A stretch of DNA of 24,546 nucleotides, from contig DDTD01000098.1 in the NCBI GenBank assembly GCA_002344005.1, positions 144,440-168,985 of the forward strand. Reading direction: 5' to 3'. The position numbers were made by a program, and so were the translations under genes. How positions within the stretch are numbered: position 1 is the first letter of the stretch; every line of letters begins with the position of its first letter. The notes under the pieces are model-generated. The model saw only the letters and a list, made by a program, of their open reading frames with translations, ran no database searches and had not been told where the DNA came from. This stretch comes from Ignavibacteria bacterium UBA2373 (GTDB taxonomy: Bacteria > Bacteroidota > Ignavibacteria > Kapaibacteriales > UBA961). Positions 20,001 through 24,546 of the stretch are shown here, one piece after another.

Positions 20001-21793
20001 CCATTGTATGTCAATGTACGGCTATTCATTCCTACCGATGTATTCTTGATAAAAGTGCCACCGATCTGAACAGTATCACCTGATTTGGTCAAGCCATTAT
20101 TAGCTAATACTAAACCACTTGGATTTTGCCATGTTGGTGTTCCCGTACCATTTGACACCAATACTTGACCACCTGTTCCTACGGCTGTATAATTCAAACT
20201 TGTGCCATTGGAAAATGCGACGGTTCCTGCCCCACCTATCGTGCTGCTGTTTGTTCCACCATTAGCTATCGGTAAGATGCCTGTCACTTCTGTGCTTGAA
20301 GCTAAATTTACTTGACCTGTAGATAAGACACCTGCTGCACTATTCTTTACGATACCTGCTGTTGCAAACTGAGAAATCGTCACATTACCGGAACCGCTCA
20401 AAGTAAAAGAATTTCCGGCTAAAGCTATTGTTGTCGGCTGAATTAAGGTTCCACCTAATTGTACAGTATTTGTTGTTCGTGTTAACCCATTATTAAATGT
20501 CAATGGTTGTTCGTAACTTGTTGTCCAACTCAAATTACCGGAACCATCATTTAACAAAATAGAATTTGCTCCACCTTGAGAAATCGGAAGAACATAGTCA
20601 ATATTTGCCAATTGCGCACCGGCACGGAATGTTGATGTGAATGTGCCGGCAGGATTTTGAAATTGTAGCTGTTGCGCAGTTCCGGCATTACTTAATAAAC
20701 GTAAACCACCACCCGCTAACAAGCGTAAACGCTCAATATCGGTTGAACGTACAACAAAATCCTGTGCATTTTTAGTTCCTATATATTCGTTTGCTGAATT
20801 GGTAATAGTATTACCACCCAACAACCACGCATTCGTTAAATTAGTAACCGGTTGCCATGATAGTGCACCTGCACCATCATTTACTAAAATATTATTAGCA
20901 CCACCGATTGTCACTGGTAATGTATAAGAGATATTTGCAGCGCCTTGTGCTCCTGCTTGGAATGTTGTTACTCCCGTTCCGGTTCCTTTGAAATGTAATT
21001 GATTACCGGTACCTGATAAATAAAGATTGCCATCAATGGTGAGTGTCTGCGAAGGTGTCGGTACATTAATACCGAGACGGCTATTGACATTATCCCAGAA
21101 TAAATTAGCACTTGAGGTCAAACTTGTTGAGGGACTACCAACTGTACCATTCCAAAATGCAACACGAGTTGCAACACCATTGCCTGTCAATACCGATTCT
21201 CCCGTCGGTATATTATTCCAAGTTAATGTTCCTGAATTTGTTGTTGTCAAATAACCATTATTCGTTGGTAGTGTCGGTGGCAACAAATAATTAATATTTG
21301 CTGATTGATTGACCGATTGGAATGAAGAAACAAAGGCACCATTGGGTGTTTGGAATTGCAGTTGTTGCGATAGACCACCGGCAGCCGGGATTAAAGCACC
21401 ACCGGATGCCAATAAACGTAAACGCTCAACGGAATTAGCCCGCATGGCGAAATCAACATTTGTATTGGTACCTATATACTCTGTATTTGGATTCGTAATG
21501 TTGCCATTACCACCAACCAGCCAATTGTTCGCAAGAAGGTTTATATTCTTCCAAGACAATGCGCCACTACCGTCGGTTACCAATACTTCATTATTGACAC
21601 CATCATCAATGGGCCACGTCAAAGTATAGCTGGTAAAATTCGGCACCGGTGTTTGGAAACGGATTGTGCTTTCAGGACTTCCGTCATTGTCCAACACGAG
21701 GCGTTGCACCTTATGATCACGCGCTTGACCGAATGATTCGGTAACGATTCCGCACATGAGAAGAATCACGATTGGGAGAAATCGGAACTTCAT
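11078..21793 (-). CDS. giant modular surface fibre/adhesin-like protein, 3571 aa
   Basis: This is one uninterrupted frame of 10.7 kb. The ATG at 21791-21793 starts a signal peptide (MKFRFLPIVILLMCG, cleavage near SFG-Q); the upstream in-frame TTG at 21829 would place 12 polar residues before it and is rejected. Modules, N to C: two W-GN modules; a 137-residue tandem repeat (three copies plus a part); LNGLT..THTFNLPDAS blocks (two copies); nine more W-GN modules alternating with QQLQF.NPAGTF / NYTLP / NGSGTLSW blocks; four SSANLFWDN..RLG(V/I)G shaft-like units; a YadA-like beta-roll coded by about 11440-12080; one VGIRTNSPSRALDV unit; and an 83-residue C-terminal domain ending MDYFITVIQ. INGGTG and GQVLVSNGTGTPTW phrases are shared with phage tail fibres and with large Bacteroidota proteins. 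Composition is rich in Gly, Asn, Thr and Ser. No sorting domain, barrel anchor or LPXTG motif is seen. A long stalk with a C-terminal tip is inferred. Confidence 0.88.
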   Translation of the reverse strand: MKFRFLPIVILLMCGIVTESFGQARDHKVQRLVLDNDGSPESTIRFQTPVPNFTSYTLTWPIDDGVNNEVLVTDGSGALSWKNINLLANNWLVGGNGNITNPNTEYIGTNTNVDFAMRANSVERLRLLASGGALIPAAGGLSQQLQFQTPNGAFVSSFQSVNQSANINYLLPPTLPTNNGYLTTTNSGTLTWNNIPTGESVLTGNGVATRVAFWNGTVGSPSTSLTSSANLFWDNVNSRLGINVPTPSQTLTIDGNLYLSGTGNQLHFKGTGTGVTTFQAGAQGAANISYTLPVTIGGANNILVNDGAGALSWQPVTNLTNAWLLGGNTITNSANEYIGTKNAQDFVVRSTDIERLRLLAGGGLRLLSNAGTAQQLQFQNPAGTFTSTFRAGAQLANIDYVLPISQGGANSILLNDGSGNLSWTTSYEQPLTFNNGLTRTTNTVQLGGTLIQPTTIALAGNSFTLSGSGNVTISQFATAGIVKNSAAGVLSTGQVNLASSTEVTGILPIANGGTNSSTIGGAGTVAFSNGTSLNYTAVGTGGQVLVSNGTGTPTWQNPSGLVLANNGLTKSGDTVQIGGTFIKNTSVGMNSRTLTYNGAGNITVDGTVILAPNGTGVVQANRFVGSGSLTNAVDLTTAEVNGILPIANGGTNSSTIGGAGTVAFSNGTSLNYTAVGTGGQVLVSNGTGTPTWQNPSGLVLANNGLTKSGDTVQIGGTFIKNTSVGMNSRTLTYNGAGNITVDGTVILAPNGTGVVQANRFVGSGSLTNAVDLTTAEVNGILPIANGGTNSSTIGGAGTVAFSNGTSLNYTAVGTNGQVLISNGTGTPTWQNLSNLTPVNNGLTKSGDTVQIGGTFIKNTSVGMNSRTLTYNGAGNITVDGTVILAPNGTGVVQANRFVGSGSLTNAVDLTTAEVNGILPIANGGTNSSTIGGAGTVAFSNGTSLNYTAVGTTGQVLLSNGTGTPTWGSPTAAIIGANGITKAGDTIKLGGSLNQNTNIPFGTRSLTLSNSGDAGNVIIGKFTSAGIVKNNASGVLSTGQVNLASTSEVTGTLGITNGGTGLTTAGSNGSMLLSNGTNWTILGPGTNNQILTINAGVPTWQNAPNAITSLNGLTNSTQTFATGTTGTDFTINSAGSTHTFNLPDASTSARGVVTTGIQTFAGAKTFTADVLHANQTDARFGDADNSNYVGFQAPNAVGSNVIWTLPNADGTTGQVLSTNGSGTLQWSTVAINVPANNGLSKSGDTVQLGGTLNKSTTVNLNTHNLTLSSPGNAGNVIIGKFTTAGIVKNSAAGVLSTGQVNLASSSEVTGTLGITNGGTGLTSAGANGTMLVSNGTNWTLLAPGSNNQVLTITGGVPAWGAGADWSLTGNAGTNPTTNFLGTLDNQALSIRVNNIEKIQVTTGANGTLISNTPTSAQASRAVVNTTNFRTNNVQAQDGTRTAWNSLVLGTGGSAGTITSEFNQVDAQTSGSFNEVLGSQSRLLTGTNSPNISTWTGFLADGTGSTGTIGNYYGFRFNPSNTGGTFGNVYGLSIASPTMSFGNFTGVEVNAIAPGAGSRRAFFYNGATPVVVTASGQLGVGTGTPNTSSLLEVTGTAGTANVRLGSLSSNAVATSWSPSGTDGIITADNNGDLLKRRADSVVLSIARPFIRSNAWNLVGNSGINPANNFLGTTTAADMRIRTNNIERINILSGGNVRLESNAGTAQQLQFENPAGTFSTNIIAGAQGADITYTLPTTQGVANTVLTNNGSGAMSWQSVAALANAWSLIGNSGTNPTNNFLGTTDAQDLRIRTNNIERLNILSGGNVRLESNAGTAQQLQLENPAGTFSTNFVAGAQGANITYTLPTTLPGTNGVLTSNSTGTQLWSTVDLSGGNQLLTGQGVATRVAFWGSTNTLTSSANLFWDNTNNRLGVGSPTPSQELDVNGDILIRSSNGQLQFTGNSTGLTTINAGSQGATNINYTLPTAAPTGTVSALISNGSGQWSWLSADNPSGQDGFWSLRGNAGTSTANNFIGTTDNVDLRIRTNNTERIRVESGGDVGIGNIDAQEILHIHDGANATYLKITNTNSGSGSSDGFNIGISTSSVGELRLRENQNMAFFTNNNQRMVIENGGDVGIGTTNAAERFHVDGGNSRFVGGSTLAQTYYMDLRNQNNEGLQLRFFEPDASGTNYTAMYADIQTNNYLWKLPSNTVPNANDFLKIASVDNLGGGNYRLNLSWDPTSGGGGGYIPNNAYRSGAGVATRIAWWSDDSTLSSSSNLFWDNANNVLRVGTSSTTYTSTDLGAEIQGHLIITNGIGTPRETRWAERNFNPASAGTSHYIALSTRTDQDLSASVNYYWPSSAPSTNNMVLTTNTSGQWSWNDGNNLFWRVGGNTGAGGNYIGTVDNQPFPFRVNNVEGMRLVPNVAGPRLGIGLTNPSERFELRDGNFLISNSGTAGQIRFQEPGVGTNYTAFQAGAQSSDITYTLPTALPGTNGILTSNNSGTLSWSTVDLSGGNQVISGQGVATRIAFWTATNTLGSDAELYWDNSNKRVGIGTTTPGQELDVDGDIRISGANDQLEFRGNSTGYSTIRAGNQGTTTINYILPTALPTANQVLTASSVAGSDITLGWGNGLNWTLTGNASTNPSTNFLGTTDAQDFRIRTNNTQRISVLSGGGVSLLAAGGTTQTLQFSDGDNSNFIGLRAPTNVSSNVTWTLPSADGTANQVLITNGSGTLSWSNVTAITSLNGLTGSTQTFATGTTGSDFNIASSGTTHTFNLPDASTTARGVITTGAQTLAGDKTFNGNVRVANQSDIRFGDADNSNFVAFQAPANIISNVTWTLPATDGSANQVLRTDGAGNLSWTNASGGGLIVSDSAWSLNGNSVTAGKFLGTKNAFDLPIRTNNIERLTLFSTGNMRLESNGGTAQQFQFENPAGNFISTFQAGAQTANINYTLPIAAPANNQVLISTAAGSMSWANITAIAGYKKVSDSAWALLGNAGTNPTINYIGTSDNQPLVVRTNAVERMRVFTSGNVGIGSPTDDASALLNLTSTTKGVLFPRMTQAQRLAIGSPTDGLLVYQSDNTPGSPQGFYGRIFGQWVALPGWSLTGNAGTDPTNNYLGTNDAKDLSLRTNSTPRLLLKEGTMNLQLIHTNANMGRLELKQSSTTGYRIGTLFGTANVDSLTLGVNGGTGISINATNRVGIGTLTPNERLEVSGNVRFSNALMPNGTAGTTGQVLLSQGAGVAPIWSSTFSGVAIDYWNRGSGTLSLVGLGSGNTAAAQYAISAGRDNTISSLGEYSTIIGGISNNIQENRAFIGAGELNTVTAGFGAIIGGISNTVTGVYSFVGNGNSNDAQSSYSGIVTGQDNATNASHSFIGAGQNNIVSGAWSVIPGGFNNNVQSGGTYGVISGGQNNAVNSTNTVVAGGGNNTIGTNSNYSAIVGGRENQIGNVSAAEYSMAFGYGAVVNQNSAVVFNHPSAAQQTQVGIRTNSPSRALDVAGDVRLGANGTTISNVIKATVNANIGSVPANGSITFDFTVTNAAVGSTVSISPADDLGNGLIIATARVSAANTVQIRLQNVTGGAIDPNQMDYFITVIQ
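11081..11335 (-). other. C-terminal tip-like domain of the giant protein
   Basis: The last roughly 83 residues are non-repetitive: VPANGSITFDFTVTNAAVGS, then VSISPADDL, RVSAANTVQIRLQNVTG and a terminal MDYFITVIQ. The alternating beta pattern and its place after a repeat stalk resemble the C-terminal binding or trimerisation domains of tail fibres. This is a comparison by eye; no T9SS sorting features are visible. Confidence 0.5.
11440..12080 (-). repeat. YadA-like left-handed beta-roll repeats
   Basis: About a dozen short repeats of roughly 14-20 residues share a core of the type S-(I/V)-x-GG-x-x-N-x-(I/V), for example YSTIIGGISNNI, FGAIIGGISNTV, WSVIPGGFNNNV, YGVISGGQNNAV and YSAIVGGRENQI. 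This is the pattern of the head domains of trimeric autotransporter adhesins, which fold as a trimeric left-handed beta-roll. Here it lies near the C-terminus of the protein. Confidence 0.75.
12550..21525 (-). repeat. dispersed W-GN modules (11 copies in the giant protein)
   Basis: Each module opens with W-x-(L/V)-x-GN and continues GT-x-P-x-x-N-(F/Y)-(L/I)-GT, then a variant of D-(L/F)-x-(I/V)-R-(T/V)-N-(N/x)-x-E-R and a Gly-Gly turn. The tryptophan codons lie near 21521, 20825, 17702, 16835, 16504, 15809, 14702, 13961, 13238, 12893 and 12556. A twelfth, weaker copy (DWKVGGNANPTSTVFGN) is in the upstream gene near 22410. The copies are well diverged from each other, so they are old duplications held by selection. 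Confidence 0.8.
18896..20280 (-). repeat. 411-bp in-frame tandem repeat, three copies plus a partial fourth
   Basis: The period is exactly 411 bases (137 residues). The unit reads ILPIANGGTNSSTIGG, SNGTSLNYTAVGT, GQVLVSNGTGTPTWQN, NGLTKSGDTVQIGGTFIKN, SRTLTYNGAGNITVDG and FVGSGSLTNAVDLTTAEV, in that order. Copies 19381-19791 and 19792-20202 differ at nine positions by direct count, and all nine changes are synonymous. The copy at the low-coordinate side is more diverged. Confidence 0.92.
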
Positions 21794-21842
21794 AGTTTTC
21801 TCACTCTTATATAGTAATTTTTTGTTCAATTTATGTAATATA

Positions 21843-24546
21843 TTAAGGTATAACGATATAGCTCAATTTTGCACCATTCGGTACTGCACCGCTAAATTGC
21901 ACCACAAAAGACGTTCCATCTGTAATTTGGCTCACATACGCTGTGATGGTGCAAGGTGTACCCGATGTTTCAAAACCAATCGTAATAACTGAGTTCTGAT
22001 TCAATGCCGGCATAGAACCGGAAATTGTCACTGTTTTTGCATCCGGTGTCAAAATGACTTTACCTTTATAGACAGAAACGAATGTTGCTCCCGGCGATGG
22101 GTTATTCCATGTCAAGTTACCGGCACCATCATTTTGCAAGATTGCATTTGCATTACCCTGTGTCGGCGGTAAGGTATAATTGATATTGGCTGCTTGACCC
22201 GGAGTTGAACTTATTGTCGTACCGAAAGTATTTGCTGTATTGTTGAAAGTTAAACTTGTTGGAGTTAATCCATTACCCGGAAGAGTAACATTGGCTGATG
22301 TACCACTGATATTAATACGGTCTTGATTGCCGGCAACAACTTTTATACCTCCTGTTGGGTTGGTATTACCAAATACAGTACTTGTCGGATTTGCATTACC
22401 GCCAACTTTCCAGTCCTCGGTTAATGTGTCAAGACTTCTCCAAATCGGCTTTCCGGTATTATCTTGAGCAAGAACATAGCCGGGTTGATTTGTTGAATTG
22501 TACTGTGCTGCAATATTCAAGGCATTTCCAACGAGAATAGCATTTTGTTGTAATGGTAACTGAGGCAACTGATTGAAGATAGCGACAGAATTAAATTGTG
22601 CCGTATCGCCAAAGGTCACTTTATCTGTTGTATTGACAGTAGAATTAAACACAGTAGGACCATTAACCGTTGTATTTCCTGTTAAAGTAGTATTTGATGC
22701 TGTAGTGTTATTAATTGTTGAGGTATTAACTGTTGAATTGTTAATTGTAAGATTAGCAAGAGTATTTGTCCACAGAGGTGAATTATTTGCACCGCGGCTA
22801 ATCATCACATCACCAAAACTACCATCAGATCCACGAGTATTCAGAGCTGCATTTGTATCGGTTGCAGACCCTAAATTTAATCCTGTACCGAAAATCACAT
22901 TACCGACATTGCCTGCTGCGCCTATCGTAAGATTATAATTTGCAACACTTAATGTTGTGTTTTTGATTAATGGTGTTCCACCAAACATGACAGTATCATT
23001 TGATAAACTTACACCATTTGCAAATTGATAGAGACCTGTGCTCGGAACCCATGTTGGTAAACCGGCTTGAATTTTTAATACTGTGTTATTTGCACCCGGC
23101 GCCAAAGTGTCAGCCATATCGGTTGTATCACCATAAATAATCTGACCTTTTTTCAATGGGAATATCGGTATTTGTGCAAATGTTACTGTTGAGTCAAAAT
23201 TGACTGTATTATTAAATGTTGCATTATTGTTTACCGTCAATTGTGAATTGAAAATTGTGTTACCGTTAAATGTGGTTGTTGTACCGTTATTAAATGTTAC
23301 TGAAGTACTGTTTATCGTTGTATTTGCACCTGTTAAAGTAAAGTTGCTGAGATATTTATTCGATAGTGTATCAACCCAGCGTGGTGAATTACCTGCCCCC
23401 ATTCCTATAAGAATTTGATCTGCATTACCATCATTTCCGCGTGTTCTTAGCGGTACAGAAGTATTTGTACTATCACCCAAATTAATACCTGTCTCGAAAC
23501 TTGTTGTACCTGTTTGACCTGCATTTCCAATTGTTAAGTTATATGTTCCTAAACCGAGTGTCGTATTTTTAATAAAGTTACCACCTAATGTCACTGAATC
23601 GCCATTAAGACTAATACCATTATAGAAGGAATAAATTCCTGTTCCTGATTGCCATGTAGGGATACCACTGACGATACGGAGAACGGAACCGTTCGCACCC
23701 GGGGCTACACTGTCGGCATAACCTAAGCTGTCTCCTACCCAGATATTGCCTTTCGGTAAAGGTAATTGCGGTAATTGATTGAAGATTACGGTTGTATTGA
23801 ACTCCGCTGTATCACCAAAGGTCACTTTATCATTGTGCAATACAGTATTGTTGAAGGTTGTAGGACCATTGACCGTCGTAGTGTTATTTAAGGTCGTATT
23901 ATTCAATGTTGAAGTATTGAACGTGGAATTGTTCATCACAAAGTTGTTCAATGTATCAACATATTCAGGTGAGGAACCTGCACCGCGGCTAATCAACACC
24001 TGACCATCGGTACCTGCGCTGCCGCGGGTACTTAATGGAACATTCGTGTTTGTGCCATCACCGAGATTAATACCTGTCTCAAAACGTGTTGTACCTGTTT
24101 GACCTGCATTTCCAATTGTTAAGTTATATGTTCCTAAACCGAGTGTCGTATTTTTAATAAAGTTGCCACCTAATGTAACAGAATCACTGCTTAAACTTAT
24201 GCCATTATGGAAGGAGTATAAACCTGTTCCTGATTGCCAGGTCGGTATGCCATTAACTATACGAAGTACCGAACCATTTGAACCCGGGGCTACACTGTCG
24301 GCATAACCTAAGCTGTCTCCTACCCAGATATTGCCTTTCGGTAAAGGTAATTGCGGTAATTGATTGAAGATTACGGTTGTATTGAACTCCGCTGTATCAC
24401 CAAAGGTCACTTTATCATTGTGCAATACAGTATTGTTGAAGGTCGTGGGACCATTGACCGTCGTAGTGTTATTTAACGTTGTATTATTCAATGTTGAAGT
24501 ATTGAACGTGGAATTGTTCATCACAAAGTTGTTCAATGTATCAACA
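21843..24546 (-). CDS. Thr/Asn-rich repeat surface protein, C-terminal 900 aa (5' end outside window)
   Basis: The frame is open to the right edge. An apparent start near 24536 is only an internal TTG (leucine in VDTLNNF), so the true N-terminus lies beyond the window. The protein is a series of about 195-residue modules. Each has a Thr/Asn-rich run with five-residue spacing (STLNNTTLNNTTTVNG), then DKVTFGDTAEFNTTVIFNQL, PLPKGNIWVGDSLGYADS, VLRIVNGIPTWQSGTG, and GGNFIKNTTLGLGTYNLTIG. Two modules are close copies and two are diverged. Near the end is one W-GN-like module (DWKVGGNANPTSTV) and an NYTLPPTQGNANAIL block shared with the giant gene. The last roughly 85 residues (GKVILTPDAKTVTI to LSYIVIP) are unique and beta-rich. 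No sorting domain is seen. It is followed 49 bases later by the giant gene, so it is the first visible gene of that run. Confidence 0.85.
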   Translation of the reverse strand, partial: VDTLNNFVMNNSTFNTSTLNNTTLNNTTTVNGPTTFNNTVLHNDKVTFGDTAEFNTTVIFNQLPQLPLPKGNIWVGDSLGYADSVAPGSNGSVLRIVNGIPTWQSGTGLYSFHNGISLSSDSVTLGGNFIKNTTLGLGTYNLTIGNAGQTGTTRFETGINLGDGTNTNVPLSTRGSAGTDGQVLISRGAGSSPEYVDTLNNFVMNNSTFNTSTLNNTTLNNTTTVNGPTTFNNTVLHNDKVTFGDTAEFNTTVIFNQLPQLPLPKGNIWVGDSLGYADSVAPGANGSVLRIVSGIPTWQSGTGIYSFYNGISLNGDSVTLGGNFIKNTTLGLGTYNLTIGNAGQTGTTSFETGINLGDSTNTSVPLRTRGNDGNADQILIGMGAGNSPRWVDTLSNKYLSNFTLTGANTTINSTSVTFNNGTTTTFNGNTIFNSQLTVNNNATFNNTVNFDSTVTFAQIPIFPLKKGQIIYGDTTDMADTLAPGANNTVLKIQAGLPTWVPSTGLYQFANGVSLSNDTVMFGGTPLIKNTTLSVANYNLTIGAAGNVGNVIFGTGLNLGSATDTNAALNTRGSDGSFGDVMISRGANNSPLWTNTLANLTINNSTVNTSTINNTTASNTTLTGNTTVNGPTVFNSTVNTTDKVTFGDTAQFNSVAIFNQLPQLPLQQNAILVGNALNIAAQYNSTNQPGYVLAQDNTGKPIWRSLDTLTEDWKVGGNANPTSTVFGNTNPTGGIKVVAGNQDRINISGTSANVTLPGNGLTPTSLTFNNTANTFGTTISSTPGQAANINYTLPPTQGNANAILQNDGAGNLTWNNPSPGATFVSVYKGKVILTPDAKTVTISGSMPALNQNSVITIGFETSGTPCTITAYVSQITDGTSFVVQFSGAVPNGAKLSYIVIP
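23377..24546 (-). repeat. 585-bp in-frame tandem repeat continuing past the right edge
   Basis: The period is exactly 585 bases (195 residues). The segment 23701-23961 and its copy 24286-24546 differ at only four of 261 positions by direct count, all synonymous. The part just after, 23377-23480 against 23962-24065, is clearly diverged. More degenerate copies of the same module continue down to about 22550. Confidence 0.9.

Noticed and set aside
18969..20069. Three 92-residue plus-strand open frames of nearly the same sequence, spaced 411 bases apart
   Set aside because: They are antisense shadows of the 137-residue tandem repeat of the giant gene. The identity comes from the repeat, and no ribosome binding site or independent coding signal is seen.
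18896..20280. CRISPR array or integron-like repeat array
   Set aside because: The repeats are 411 bases long, contiguous and in frame inside a coding sequence. There are no short direct repeats with spacers.
21794..21829. Upstream TTG start of the giant gene adding 12 residues
   Set aside because: It would put a polar basic stretch before a complete signal peptide. The ATG at 21793 has a GAG-containing purine stretch upstream and gives a standard export signal.
24525..24546. Start codon of the repeat protein near the right edge
   Set aside because: The apparent start is a TTG in VDTLNNF, and the same VDTLNNF appears internally one repeat unit later. The gene is truncated by the window.
11078..24546. 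Prophage tail-fibre region
   Set aside because: No portal, capsid, tail tube, terminase, lysis or integrase gene is present. The proteins have signal peptides and neighbours typical of envelope genes.

Overview
The window looks like a piece of an AT-rich chromosome from the Bacteroidota / Ignavibacteriota-Chlorobiota (FCB) side of the bacterial tree. This is inferred from a type IX secretion (T9SS) type A sorting domain, dockerin-like EF-hand repeats, OmpA-type peptidoglycan binding and very large W-GN / tail-fibre-vocabulary surface proteins. No 16S or other marker gene is present, so the phylum is an inference. Every convincing gene is on the minus strand, so transcription runs from high to low coordinates. 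Coding density is very high, the longest non-coding gap is about 120 bases, and no tRNA, rRNA, CRISPR, integrase or insertion sequence was seen.

Right and centre (24546 down to 5380): a run of six co-oriented genes, all apparently exported. First comes the 900-residue C-terminal part of a Thr/Asn-rich repeat protein that runs off the window. Then comes a giant 3571-residue protein built from several families of beta-rich modules, with a YadA-like beta-roll near its C-terminus. A 130-residue secreted beta-repeat protein, a 794-residue beta-repeat protein ending in a dockerin, and a 435-residue protein ending in a T9SS sorting domain follow. The run ends with an OmpA-family barrel with a peptidoglycan-binding domain. 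Three of the five junctions are tight (4-base overlap, 1-base gap, 19-base gap) and the other two are 49 and 72 bases. The reasonable inference is a cell-surface fibre/adhesin locus: giant stalks, small matrix-like partners, and an outer-membrane protein that ties the assembly to the wall.

Middle left (5260 down to 2658): a stand-alone CheY-type receiver followed by a membrane-bound CHASE-PAS sensor histidine kinase whose catalytic core looks degenerate. Both have a clear GGAG ribosome binding site that fixes an ATG start downstream of an in-frame TTG.

Left (2604 down to 1): a small DUF5684-type membrane protein closed by a strong intrinsic terminator, a 179-residue secreted protein of unknown role, and the N-terminal 520 codons of the DNA-uptake channel ComEC, which runs off the left edge.

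The most interesting material is the giant-fibre locus. It has recently duplicated 411-bp and 585-bp in-frame repeats whose counted differences are all synonymous. The repeat proteins lack a recognisable outer-membrane anchor. A candidate cohesin-like/dockerin pair sits on two overlapping genes.
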